Of a stretch of DNA of 64,000 bases, positions 1 through 8,357 are shown piece by piece (the stretch's first letter is position 1; each line of letters begins with the position of its first letter). A model generated the notes under the pieces. That model did not search any database, was not told the origin of the DNA, and worked only from the letters and a program-made list of their open reading frames with translations. Made by a program: the position numbers and the translations under genes. Source of the stretch: Magnetospirillum sp. SS-4 (lineage in GTDB: Bacteria > Pseudomonadota > Alphaproteobacteria > Rhodospirillales > Magnetospirillaceae); assembly GCF_902729425.1 (NCBI RefSeq), contig NZ_CACVCH010000001.1:69501-133500 (forward strand), in the 5' to 3' direction.

Positions 1-340
1 CCAGCCGGGCCAGCAACCCGATATCGCCGACGATCAGGGCGTGACCGCCCATTTCGGCGAACCGTCCGGCCAGGTCCAGCAAGACGTCGACCTGCTCGTC
101 GGCGTAATGCTGGGCGTTCATCACCAGCGACACCGTGGCGCCGTGACCGGAGGCGATGTCCACGACCTCGGCCAGGTCCTCGTAGCGGGTCAGGTTGCCG
201 AAGGCGCGCCGGTTGACGCCGGCGCTGCGGAAGCGGTCGGTCCAGTCGGCGGGCACGATGCCGCAATAGATCTCGCCGGCTCCCGCCGCCGCCATCGGCG
301 CCGCCTCCTCGACCCGGCTAATGGGCGCGACGATTTTCAT
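1..340 (-). CDS. U32-family protein, UbiU-like (C-terminus outside window)
   Basis: The visible 113 N-terminal residues read MKIVAPISRVEEAAPMAAAG and continue into EIYCGIVP, the first beta strands of the U32 peptidase-family barrel. A GVNRR segment matches the GLNF turn of UbiU, and ALIVGDIGLLARL matches UbiU's ALILADLAML segment. UbiU and UbiV are iron-sulfur partners in O2-independent hydroxylation of the ubiquinone ring; other U32 members hydroxylate RNA bases. The start overlaps the end of the UbiV-like gene by 23 bp, so the two are probably co-translated as partners. The 3' part, including any cluster cysteines, lies beyond the left edge. Family membership is secure; the UbiU-like role is inferred from pairing and context. 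Confidence 0.75.
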   Translation of the reverse strand, partial: MKIVAPISRVEEAAPMAAAGAGEIYCGIVPADWTDRFRSAGVNRRAFGNLTRYEDLAEVVDIASGHGATVSLVMNAQHYADEQVDVLLDLAGRFAEMGGHALIVGDIGLLARL

Positions 341-1217
341 TCCAGTCTCCGTTGAGGATCAGGCGGTCGATCCAGCCCTTTGCCATGGCGGCGTCCACGG
401 CCGCGGTCATGGCCGGGGAATGCCGGTAGAACAGGGTATTGCCGCGCTGGTAGGTGACGAGATCGGTTCCGTCTCCGTCGCCCGCCTCGCCCCGCGACAG
501 GGTGCCCACGTAGATCAGGCATTCCCGCCGGCATTCCTGGCCGCTGACGAACTTGTCCCCGGGCTCGGCCGACAGCGAGCCGATGCGGCAGGCGCGGCCC
601 TTGACGGAGAAGCCGTAGGGCGCGTGGACCGAGACGCGGACCCGGCCGGAACGGAAATCCTCCATGCGGGCGAAGGGCGGCGCGTCCATCTCGATGCGTT
701 CGACGCCCATGCGGGCCAGCACCGCCCCGAACGGGCCGGAATGGATGCCGTGGGGATAAAGCCGGGTCCACTCGGCCGAGGGCAGGCGCGGGTCCTTGAC
801 CATCTTGCACAGTAGCCGGCCGGCCACCGGAACGAGGTCGGGCCGCGATTCCCGCAGCAACCCGACACAGCCCCAGTCGTTGGCGATCACCTCGGTTCCC
901 GGCGGCAGGTGAGGCAGCAGGCCGGCCAGCGCCTCCATCCCCGCCACCGACAGCACCGGCGTCGCCAGGGCGACACCCAGCCCCGCCGCCCCGACGGCGG
1001 CGACGGCCTGACGAAGCTGGATCTCGGTGGGCAGCAGGGTCTCGCAGAACTCCGAGCCCAGGTGAAAGCGCGTCACCGGAAGGCCGGCGACGCCCTCGGG
1101 CAACGGCACCGCCGGCCAGCCCAACCGGGCAGCGCATTCCGCCACGGTGGGAGCCCCACCGGCCAGCAGACCGTCCAGCAGCCGGGCCTGAACCAGGGTC
1201 AGGGCGATCTCGGTCAT
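318..1217 (-). CDS. U32-family protein, UbiV-like
   Basis: This is a 299-residue U32-family protein. The segment HLGSEFCE puts Cys58 where UbiV has its first cluster cysteine (YLGEAVCSKRR in E. coli). GRACRIG followed by QECRREC supplies Cys210, Cys229 and Cys233, matching the C...CxxxC ligand set of UbiV, although the first spacing is longer than I recall for the E. coli protein. Four cysteines are therefore placed to hold a [4Fe-4S] cluster. The ATG overlaps the stop of the CcmF-like gene as ATGA, so it is translationally coupled to the amine dehydrogenase operon. UbiV homologues normally serve quinone synthesis; here the neighbours build a tryptophylquinone enzyme. A role in that hydroxylation is inference only. 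Confidence 0.75.
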   Translation of the reverse strand: MTEIALTLVQARLLDGLLAGGAPTVAECAARLGWPAVPLPEGVAGLPVTRFHLGSEFCETLLPTEIQLRQAVAAVGAAGLGVALATPVLSVAGMEALAGLLPHLPPGTEVIANDWGCVGLLRESRPDLVPVAGRLLCKMVKDPRLPSAEWTRLYPHGIHSGPFGAVLARMGVERIEMDAPPFARMEDFRSGRVRVSVHAPYGFSVKGRACRIGSLSAEPGDKFVSGQECRRECLIYVGTLSRGEAGDGDGTDLVTYQRGNTLFYRHSPAMTAAVDAAMAKGWIDRLILNGDWNENRRAH

Positions 1218-3139
1218 CTCGGCCTCCCTTGCAACGCCAGCCCCGCCGCCGACAGCAGGGCGAGCCCGAGCCCGCCCCACAACCACGACACCAGCGGGAA
1301 TGTTCTCACCACCACCGGCAGACCGGTGGACAAAGTGTCGTCCACGGCGGGAATCCACACCTGCACGTCCCGCCACAGGCCGCGATGGATGAACGGATCG
1401 ACGGCGCGGGTGGCGGAAACCTGCCGGGCATAGCGGTAATCCAGAATCTCGCAGGCCAGGCGCTGGGCTCCCTTCAGGCCGGCCGGAACCGGCGCCGGGT
1501 CCAGGATGTGGATGGCGCCCTCGCTCCGCTCGATCTCGACGCCGTCGCGATCCAGCCGCCACGTCACCCGAAGGCCGGCATCGTCCGGCGAGACGGCGAT
1601 GCTCTGGCCGTCGGGCAGGCGCAACGGCGCGCCCGCCTGATCGGGCCAGCGGAAGCTTTGCTGCGCCACCCGATCGAATACCGTCGCGGCCAGGAACGAG
1701 GCCAGTGCCACCGCGAGCCCCAGGTGCAGGCCGCCGACCAGGGCCGGTCTCGCCTCGCCTTCCCGGAGGGCGGTCGCCAGCCGGACCAGCGAAGCGAGGC
1801 CGAAATAGGCCAGAGCCGCCCACAATCCGCCGATATGGTCCAATTGGTCCAAGGTGCCGGCGGCGGTCGAGCCGCCGCCCTCGAACGCCCCCGACACCGG
1901 ATCGAGGATCACGGTCAGCGCCACCGCCGCCAGGGCCGTCAGGGACGCGGCGCGACGCTGCCCCCAGGGCAGCAGGACATGGCCGCCGGCCAGGAACAGG
2001 GCGATGGCCGGCGGCAGCAGCCAGGCGTTGATGGCCACCGGATCGGGTTCCCACCGGGCGAAGGCCCGGCGCAATTCCTCCGCCTCGGCGGGCGTCGCCC
2101 AGCGCAGCAGCATGTCAAGGAACGGCTTCAACCGGTCCGGCCGGGGCAGGCGCGACGCTTCCGCCAGCAGGGCGTGGCCAAGATGGGCCAGGGCGATGGC
2201 GGCGCACAGCAGCATTAGGACGATGGCGGCGTCCAGCATGTCGCGCCGCCCGGCCGGGGTGGCGGGGCGGCGGATCAGGGCGGCGACGCCGGCCAGCGTC
2301 AGGACCAGGGCCATCCCCGCCAGCAGCGGCGCCGAGGTGTCGCCCACATAGCGGTGCGACGACGCCAGTTGGGGCAGCCGCACCACCGTCATGGCCACCA
2401 GGGCCAGGATGGCGGCCGCCAGCGCCAGCAGCGGCCGGGCCAGGACGAAGCGTCCATGGGCCGGGGCAGCGTGAAGCTGGGCGGTCAGCACCAGCCATAC
2501 CGCGAAGATGGCGGTCTGGACCGGGTCCCAATGCCAGAACTGGCCGAACGAGACGTCCTGATAGGCCCACCACATGCCGGAGGCGAGGCTGGCGCTCAGC
2601 ACGATCCAGGCGATGCGAGAACCGCCGCCATCCAGCGGGCTCCAGGACCGGGCGTCCGGGCGGAACAGCGCCTCCAGGGCGGCGCCGGCCGGCGCCAGCA
2701 GCAGCGCCAGGGCGGCCAGGGTCAGCGGCGGATGAATCAGCATCCACGGGTTGGCGAGATGGGAATTGTGGCGGGGCGCCGGGCCGACCAGCGCCTCGGC
2801 CGGGGTGGCTTCGAACGGGTTCCACGCCACCGCCCCCAGGGCGAGGCACAGCGCCAGCAGCAGCGCGCCGGGGCCGGCCCAGCCGTCGCGGCGGCACCAG
2901 GATACGCCGGCCCAGGACAGCAGCAGCGCCAGCAGCAGCAACGTTCCCTGATCGCTGGCCCATAATCCGGCCAGCCGCAGCGGCCACGGCTGCCCATGGG
3001 CGGCATGGCGGAACACCAGGGCGTTGCCGATGTCGCCGGTCAGGAACTGGACCGCCAGCAGCATGGCGGCGCCGCTGAGCGGAACCGCCAGGGCGAGGGC
3101 GGTCCAGGCAAGCGCCGGCCGGCCGGACTCAGCTCGCAT
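1214..3139 (-). CDS. CcmF/NrfE-like cytochrome c haem lyase subunit
   Basis: This is a 641-residue polytopic membrane protein, close to the usual CcmF length. NPWMLIHPPL and MWWAYQDVSFGQFWHWDPVQ correspond to the HPPLL and tryptophan-rich WWD haem-handling segments of CcmF. The usual WGGWWFWDPVE is altered to FGQFWHWDPVQ, so this is a divergent paralogue. CcmF proteins attach haem to CXXCH apocytochromes in the periplasm. It is joined to qhpE upstream (overlap 11 bp) and the UbiV-like gene downstream (overlap 4 bp). The operon encodes the dihaem QhpA, so a dedicated haem-attachment role is plausible; CcmF is not a standard qhp operon member as far as I know. Assignment to the CcmF family is strong, its substrate is not known. 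Confidence 0.82.
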   Translation of the reverse strand: MRAESGRPALAWTALALAVPLSGAAMLLAVQFLTGDIGNALVFRHAAHGQPWPLRLAGLWASDQGTLLLLALLLSWAGVSWCRRDGWAGPGALLLALCLALGAVAWNPFEATPAEALVGPAPRHNSHLANPWMLIHPPLTLAALALLLAPAGAALEALFRPDARSWSPLDGGGSRIAWIVLSASLASGMWWAYQDVSFGQFWHWDPVQTAIFAVWLVLTAQLHAAPAHGRFVLARPLLALAAAILALVAMTVVRLPQLASSHRYVGDTSAPLLAGMALVLTLAGVAALIRRPATPAGRRDMLDAAIVLMLLCAAIALAHLGHALLAEASRLPRPDRLKPFLDMLLRWATPAEAEELRRAFARWEPDPVAINAWLLPPAIALFLAGGHVLLPWGQRRAASLTALAAVALTVILDPVSGAFEGGGSTAAGTLDQLDHIGGLWAALAYFGLASLVRLATALREGEARPALVGGLHLGLAVALASFLAATVFDRVAQQSFRWPDQAGAPLRLPDGQSIAVSPDDAGLRVTWRLDRDGVEIERSEGAIHILDPAPVPAGLKGAQRLACEILDYRYARQVSATRAVDPFIHRGLWRDVQVWIPAVDDTLSTGLPVVVRTFPLVSWLWGGLGLALLSAAGLALQGRPR

Positions 3140-3833
3140 GAAGATGCTCCCGCTGCGGTCCCAGATGGGCGGCCGATCGTGTCAGGCAGGCCAGCAGGTC
3201 GTCGTTGCCGGCATCGGGAAATTCGGTCAGCAGGCGGGTCAGGCGCATGGTGACGCGGGCGGTGGCGACGCTGGCCCCGGCCATGACCGGATGCGGCCGT
3301 CCCGCCGGCATGATCAGCCGGGGGCTGGCGCCGAACCGGACCCGCCCGTCCTCCATCAGCGATATCTCGTCACTCTGGCAGCGCCCGTCGCCGGTGACCC
3401 GGACGATGCCGGGATAGGCGGCGGGATAGACCATCTCGCCCATGGCCGGAACCGAGGCCACCAGCAGCACGCCCCGGCGGACGGCCTCGTCGCAGGCCTC
3501 GGCCAGGATGCGGCGATCCTCTCTCAGGCCGAAGCTCATGTTGACGATACGGGCGCCGTTCTCCACCAGCCAGCGCAGCCCGGCGGCGATGGTCACCGGG
3601 GCCGACACGCCCTCGGTATCGAACACCTGGGCGTTCAGCAGCTTGGCCGATTGGTTGCGCTCGGCGATCAGTTCGGCCAGGGCGGTGCCGTGCCCCATCA
3701 GGTCGGGGCGGGCGGGTCCCTCGGCGACCCGGCCCAGCCGGTCCAGCCAGAACCGCCGCGACAGCAGGGTCCGGCCGGCCAGATGCCCCGACAGGCCGGT
3801 GTCCAGCAGGCCGATGATCACCCGCCGGATCAT
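3129..3833 (-). CDS. qhpE: Subtilisin-like protease QhpE for QhpC leader removal
   Basis: This is a compact 234-residue subtilase. The triad is visible as Asp11 in LLDTG, His48 in GHGT and Ser188 in AGASVATA, with an oxyanion Asn in NMSFG. There is no signal peptide or pro-domain, consistent with a cytoplasmic enzyme. In Paracoccus, QhpE cuts the leader from the cross-linked gamma subunit QhpC before export. The gene overlaps the end of qhpF by 4 bp (ATGA), and its own 3' end overlaps the CcmF-like gene. Small size, complete triad and position next to qhpF and qhpC make the assignment firm. Confidence 0.9.
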   Translation of the reverse strand: MIRRVIIGLLDTGLSGHLAGRTLLSRRFWLDRLGRVAEGPARPDLMGHGTALAELIAERNQSAKLLNAQVFDTEGVSAPVTIAAGLRWLVENGARIVNMSFGLREDRRILAEACDEAVRRGVLLVASVPAMGEMVYPAAYPGIVRVTGDGRCQSDEISLMEDGRVRFGASPRLIMPAGRPHPVMAGASVATARVTMRLTRLLTEFPDAGNDDLLACLTRSAAHLGPQREHLHAS

Positions 3834-5488
3834 GCCGCCGACTCCGTCGGACGGCGGATCAGGCCGGCCGAGGTCAATTCCAGCACCAGCGCCGCCCCAT
3901 CCAGGATATCGGCATGGTGCGAGATGACGATGCGGGTGCGGCCGGCGAACAGGGCATCGACGGAAGCGGCGATGCGCCGGGCCGAATCCGCATCCACCGC
4001 CGAGACCGCCTCGTCCAGCACCAGCACCAGCGGGTCCTGCAACAGGGCCCGGGCGAGGGCGAGGCGCTGGCGCTCGCCGCCCGACAGGGCGAGGCCGCGC
4101 TCGCCCACCGGCGTTTCCAGCCCCAGATGGCCGATCTCGGCCAATTCCGCCGCCCGCCCGATCTCGTCGTCGGACGCTTCGGGACGGGCGAGACGGATAT
4201 TGGCGGCGATGGTGCCGGCCATCACCGGACTGTCCTGGGCCACCACCGCCACCCGCCGCCGCAGCTCGGCCGGGTCGAGCCGGCGCAGGTCGATGCCGTC
4301 CAGCAGGATGCGGCCGGCATGGGGATCGTAATGCCGGTGCAGCAGGTCGATCAGGGTCGACTTGCCGATGCCGGACGCGCCCACCAGCCCGACCTTGACT
4401 CCGGCCGGCAGGGTGGCGTCGACGCCGCTGAACACCGGCCTCTCGCCGCCATGGGAAAAGCCGACATCCTCGAAGCGGACGGCGCCCCTGGCGTCGGCGG
4501 GCAGCGCCACCGGGTCGGCGGGGGGGACCACCGCCACCGGCTCGTCCAGCAGGTCGGCCACCCGTTCCAGGCTGACGCGGGCGCGGCGCTGGGCCAGGAT
4601 CAGGCCCAGCAGGGTATTGACCGGCCCCGCCGCCCGGCCGAGATAGACGGTGAAGGCCACCAGGGCGCCGATGGTGAGGGAGCCGTCCATCACCAGGGCG
4701 CCGCCGGCCAGGAACACCGCCGCCGCCGCCAGACCGTTGAGCAGGCCGGGAATGCCGCCGGCCACCGCCGCAAACAGTTCGGCGCGGCGCAGTTCGGCCA
4801 GATAGCCGGCGTTGAGGGCGGCGAAGCGGGCGGCGTCGCGCGGCTGGCTGCCCACGACCTGGGCGAGCTTGACCGATTGCAGGCTTTCCACCAGGAAACC
4901 CGACAGTTCGGCGCTGCGCTCGCGCAGGCGGCGGGTCAGGGTTTCCAGGCGCGGGCGCAGGCGGCGCACCGCCACGACCTGCACCGGCAGCAGCACGAAG
5001 GCCGCCACCATCAGTTCCGGCGACAGCGCCGCCATCACCGCCAGGGTGCCGACCAGCACCAGCACGGCGTTGACCGAGGCCAGCACGGTATCGACCACGA
5101 ATCGCTGCACCTCGGCCACGTCGCCGTCCATGCGCGACAGAATGTCGCCGGTCGGGCGTCGGGCGAAGAACGACGGCGGCAGGCGCTGAAGATGCCCGAA
5201 CACCCGTTCGCGCAACCGGAACAGCACCGTCCCGGACAGGGTCAGGTAATGCCAGCGGTTGAAGGCGCCCATGGCCAGCGACAGCACCGCCGCCGCCAGC
5301 ATCAGGCCGCAACTGGCGGCGACCACGTCCATGCGCCGGGCGATCAGGCCGTCGTCGATCAGGTGCTTGGCCAGCCAGGGCTGGGCCAGGGCCAGGGCGG
5401 ACGACGCCGCCGAGGCGCCCAGCACCAGGACCACCGCCCCCACATGCGGCCGAAGCAGTCCGAACAGGGGGCGGAAACCGCGGGTCAT
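3830..5488 (-). CDS. qhpF: ABC exporter QhpF for the QHNDH gamma subunit
   Basis: This is a 552-residue fused exporter. The N-terminal half has six predicted membrane helices (about residues 15-290) and the C-terminal half one ATPase domain. Walker A is GASGIGKST, the signature is LSGGERQR and Walker B is VLVLDEAVSAVD. In known qhp systems QhpF is the ABC transporter thought to carry processed QhpC across the inner membrane, because the gamma subunit lacks a signal peptide. It starts 4 bp after the qhpB stop and overlaps qhpE by 4 bp. Without the context it would be called a generic MsbA-like exporter. Confidence 0.88.
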   Translation of the reverse strand: MTRGFRPLFGLLRPHVGAVVLVLGASAASSALALAQPWLAKHLIDDGLIARRMDVVAASCGLMLAAAVLSLAMGAFNRWHYLTLSGTVLFRLRERVFGHLQRLPPSFFARRPTGDILSRMDGDVAEVQRFVVDTVLASVNAVLVLVGTLAVMAALSPELMVAAFVLLPVQVVAVRRLRPRLETLTRRLRERSAELSGFLVESLQSVKLAQVVGSQPRDAARFAALNAGYLAELRRAELFAAVAGGIPGLLNGLAAAAVFLAGGALVMDGSLTIGALVAFTVYLGRAAGPVNTLLGLILAQRRARVSLERVADLLDEPVAVVPPADPVALPADARGAVRFEDVGFSHGGERPVFSGVDATLPAGVKVGLVGASGIGKSTLIDLLHRHYDPHAGRILLDGIDLRRLDPAELRRRVAVVAQDSPVMAGTIAANIRLARPEASDDEIGRAAELAEIGHLGLETPVGERGLALSGGERQRLALARALLQDPLVLVLDEAVSAVDADSARRIAASVDALFAGRTRIVISHHADILDGAALVLELTSAGLIRRPTESAA

Positions 5489-5492
5489 GGGC

Positions 5493-6584
5493 TCAGCGCT
5501 GCACCATTCTGATCCAGGTCCCGCCCATGTCGTGATCGTCGGGCAGGCGGATCTCGCCGATCCGCTCCAGCGTCTCGGTGGAATAGATGCCGATGTCGCT
5601 GACCGTGCCGGCCACATAGACCTCCTTGCCGTCGCCCGAGATGTTCAGGCAGTAATAGGTGTGCGGCAGCGTCACCCGCTTGACCAGACGGTTAGTCCCG
5701 ATATCCGTCTTGGTCAGGGTGTTGTAGACCGAGAACACCTCGTTGCGGCGCACCGGGTTGACCACCGACGAGAACATGATGGCCGCGCTGTCCTCGAAAT
5801 CGGCCATGGTGACCTTGCCGGTGGCGAAATCCAGCGTCAGCAGGCCGGTCTTGGCCGCCGACGGATCGGTGGGCGCCACGTCGGTGCGGGCGACGAAATA
5901 GGGGTTCACGAACATCTTGGCCTGTTCGTACTGGTTCCACACCCCGAACACGTCCGGGGTGCCGTAATTGGGGCGGTCCCAATTGGCGACCTTGTCCACC
6001 TTGAGCACCTTGCCGTCCTTGGGATCCAGGGTATGGATGTCCCAGCTGACCGCATAGAGCTTGTCGCCCGCCGGGGCCATGAACAGGCCGGTGGTGCGGC
6101 GCGGAACCGGCAGGATGCGGTCCGGCCTGGCCTTCAGCCCGGCGTCGGTCCTGTAGACGGCGATGCCGACGTCCTGGACCTCGTACTCGCCCTGGCCGAG
6201 GCGCACCGGCGAGCGCATGACGAACAGTTCCTTGCCGTCGGGGCTGACCTCCAGGCCGAACATGTTGCGGGCGCGGATGGCGCCGTCCGACAGGTCGGCG
6301 CGGAACACCTCGTTGCCGCTGTCCAGGTCGATGCCGACCACGCTGCCCCAGTGGTTGGTGACCACATAGGCGATGCGGCCGTCCGGCGACGGCGCGATGC
6401 CCAGCGGTGCCCCCGGTCCGGCGATCTTGTAGGTGCGCGCCACCTTGCGGGCGGCGGGGTCCACCAGCACCAGGGTGTTGGGCTTGGTGGATGTCAGGAT
6501 GTATTCCTTGCCCGACGCGGTGGCGGGCTGGAACGCGAATGCGGCGAGGGCCAGCAGCGCGGCGACGAAGGACTTTGACGTCAT
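5493..6584 (-). CDS. qhpB: Quinohemoprotein amine dehydrogenase beta subunit QhpB
   Basis: This 363-residue protein starts with a Sec signal peptide (MTSKSFVAALLALAAFAF, cleavage probably after about residue 24). The mature part has repeated beta-propeller blade segments such as NTLVLVDPAARKV, GIAPSPDGRIAYVV and VSPDGKELFVM. In QHNDH the beta subunit is a seven-bladed propeller that packs against the alpha and gamma subunits in the periplasm and forms part of the active-site cleft. It lies directly downstream of qhpC with a 14-bp gap. The fold and context agree well with QhpB. Confidence 0.92.
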   Translation of the reverse strand: MTSKSFVAALLALAAFAFQPATASGKEYILTSTKPNTLVLVDPAARKVARTYKIAGPGAPLGIAPSPDGRIAYVVTNHWGSVVGIDLDSGNEVFRADLSDGAIRARNMFGLEVSPDGKELFVMRSPVRLGQGEYEVQDVGIAVYRTDAGLKARPDRILPVPRRTTGLFMAPAGDKLYAVSWDIHTLDPKDGKVLKVDKVANWDRPNYGTPDVFGVWNQYEQAKMFVNPYFVARTDVAPTDPSAAKTGLLTLDFATGKVTMADFEDSAAIMFSSVVNPVRRNEVFSVYNTLTKTDIGTNRLVKRVTLPHTYYCLNISGDGKEVYVAGTVSDIGIYSTETLERIGEIRLPDDHDMGGTWIRMVQR

Positions 6585-6598
6585 GGTCGGGCTTCCCC

Positions 6599-6919
6599 TC
6601 ACTTCTTGCGGTAGACGGACTGAAGCTTGCGCCAGTCGCGCGGCGCCGAGGGCACCTCGGCGCTCCAGTCCGGATGGGTGTTGATGGTGTCGGGCACCTG
6701 GACCGGCCACCAGCACGGATCGGAACAGCCGTACAGGTCGGCCTCCACCGGCTGGCACAGGGCGGCGATGCCGCCGAACGGGTCGACCTCCCAGCCGGGG
6801 TCCAGGGTCGAGGTGCAGCCGCTGACCACCTGCATGACCCGGACCTCGCCTGACGTGCCGGCCTCGGCGCCCTGTTCGACCTGCGCGGCCTTTCGGTTGA
6901 TGGGCTTCAGATGCTTCAT
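6599..6919 (-). CDS. qhpC: QHNDH gamma subunit QhpC, CTQ-bearing cross-linked peptide
   Basis: This 106-residue precursor becomes the small catalytic subunit. Aligning it from memory to the Paracoccus mature chain puts the mature N-terminus at Met29, giving a 28-residue leader. All known modification sites are present. The thioether pairs are Cys35-Glu44, Cys55-Asp61 and Cys69-Asp77, and Cys65 and Trp71 form cysteine tryptophylquinone. The core [17 protein letters not shown] is nearly identical to known family members. QhpD makes the thioether links, QhpE removes the leader and QhpF exports the product. The start overlaps the qhpD stop by 4 bp, coupling the substrate to its modifying enzyme. 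There is no Sec signal, as expected. Confidence 0.97.
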   Translation of the reverse strand: MKHLKPINRKAAQVEQGAEAGTSGEVRVMQVVSGCTSTLDPGWEVDPFGGIAALCQPVEADLYGCSDPCWWPVQVPDTINTHPDWSAEVPSAPRDWRKLQSVYRKK

Positions 6920-8343
6920 GTGTCGCTCCCTCGCGGTCCCGACCTGCGGGCCAAGAAAGTGGGGTTTCCCGCCATGAGTCGGGCATGGATGGCGATGCCG
7001 AGATCCACCCATTCCCGCATCAGGTCGCAGTAATGATCGGTGGGGCGGAACAGGTCGCCGTGGCGGGCATGGGATTCGTGATAGCAGCCGCCGGCGCAGA
7101 GATGGCGGGCGTGGCAATCGCCGCAGAAGCCCTCGGACCGGTCCAGCGCCCGCTCGACGAAGGCGGCCACCGCCGCCCGGTCGATGCCGGTCTCGACATG
7201 CCCGAACGGCGCCAGCTCGCCGCCGGCGAAGCGGTGGCACAGCGTCAGGTTGCCGGCGATGTCCACCGCCAGCAGGGCGACGGCGGCGCCGCAGGGAATC
7301 AGCTTGCTGGACCCTTCGTGCAGCGCCGTCATCATCTGGCCGATATTGGAAAAGCCGATGTCGCGCCCCTCCAGGGCGGCGTCCTGCCATTGTAGAGCCA
7401 GGGCCTTCAGATTGTCGAACACCTCGCGGGTCTCGGAATCGCCCAGACGGAAGCCGGCGGGCAGGCCGGCGGTGACCGGGGCGAAGCCGATTTCGGCGAA
7501 ACCGATCTCGTACTTGAGATGATAGTGGATGGCGGCCACGTCGGTGATGCCGGCGGTCAGGGTGACCCGCGCCCCCACCGGCCGGACGCGATAGCGTTCC
7601 AGCAGGCGCCGGGCCCGTTCCGCCACCACGGCATGGGTGCCGCTGCCGCCCAGGGTGCGGCGATTGCGGTCATGAATGGCCTCGGGACCGTCCATGCTGA
7701 CGGTCAGGGCGAAGCGATGGGCCGCCAGGAAATCGATGATGTCGTCGTTCAGCAAGGTGGCGTTGGTGGTCAGCGAGAAATCGAAGTCCTTGCCCGTTTC
7801 CCGGCCGCGCCGTTCGGCATGGGCGACGACGCGGCGGACGAGGGGAAGCACCGTCAGCGGCTCGCCACCGAAAAAGGTCAGGTTGACCCGCTTGCGCGCC
7901 CCGGATTCACGGATCAGCAGGTCCACCGCCCGTTCGGCGTGATCCGGCGACAGATGGCCGGCGGCGCCGGGACGGGCCAGGTCCTCCTTGTAGCAATAGG
8001 TGCAGGCCAGATTGCAGCCGGTGGTCAGGGTCAGCACCAGACTGGTCAGGCTGTTTTCCGGTAGGGCCGGCCGGGTCCGGACGGCGGCGGCGGTTCCGTC
8101 GGGGCGGATCACGTTCAGGGCGGCGAGATCGCGCAGGGCTTCCTCCACCTCGGCCGGCGGAAAACTTTCGGCCAGGGCTGACAGGTCCAGGCAGCCATCA
8201 TCCGCCAGCCCCCTCACCACCGCGTCGGCCACGCCATCCAGTTCAAACAGGCTGGTGGTGGGGACGTGGAACAGCACCGGCCGGCCGTCCACCTCGATCC
8301 GCCGCGCATCGGCTTGCGCCATTCGCCAGTTCATATCCAGCAT
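6916..8343 (-). CDS. qhpD: Radical SAM peptide-cyclising enzyme QhpD
   Basis: This is a 475-residue radical SAM protein. The cluster motif is [12 protein letters not shown] (Cys110, Cys114, Cys117), followed by FFGGEPL. The C-terminus carries a SPASM-like cysteine-rich region: [32 protein letters not shown] and HYCDLM, enough to hold two auxiliary clusters. In known systems QhpD forms the three Cys-to-Asp/Glu thioether bonds in QhpC. An N-terminal stretch of about 100 residues resembles the peptide-binding (RRE-like) part of such enzymes. The stop overlaps the qhpC start. The ATG at 8343 is preferred, giving MLDMNW; a second in-frame ATG lies three codons on. Confidence 0.95.
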   Translation of the reverse strand: MLDMNWRMAQADARRIEVDGRPVLFHVPTTSLFELDGVADAVVRGLADDGCLDLSALAESFPPAEVEEALRDLAALNVIRPDGTAAAVRTRPALPENSLTSLVLTLTTGCNLACTYCYKEDLARPGAAGHLSPDHAERAVDLLIRESGARKRVNLTFFGGEPLTVLPLVRRVVAHAERRGRETGKDFDFSLTTNATLLNDDIIDFLAAHRFALTVSMDGPEAIHDRNRRTLGGSGTHAVVAERARRLLERYRVRPVGARVTLTAGITDVAAIHYHLKYEIGFAEIGFAPVTAGLPAGFRLGDSETREVFDNLKALALQWQDAALEGRDIGFSNIGQMMTALHEGSSKLIPCGAAVALLAVDIAGNLTLCHRFAGGELAPFGHVETGIDRAAVAAFVERALDRSEGFCGDCHARHLCAGGCYHESHARHGDLFRPTDHYCDLMREWVDLGIAIHARLMAGNPTFLARRSGPRGSDT

Positions 8344-8357
8344 GGCCCGACCTTTCC

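Noticed and set aside
318-2054. Long version of the UbiV-like protein starting within the CcmF-like gene
   Set aside because: The first 280 codons are Arg/Gly/Pro-rich shadow sequence overlapping a real gene. The ATG at 1217, coupled to the upstream stop, gives a normal U32 N-terminus.
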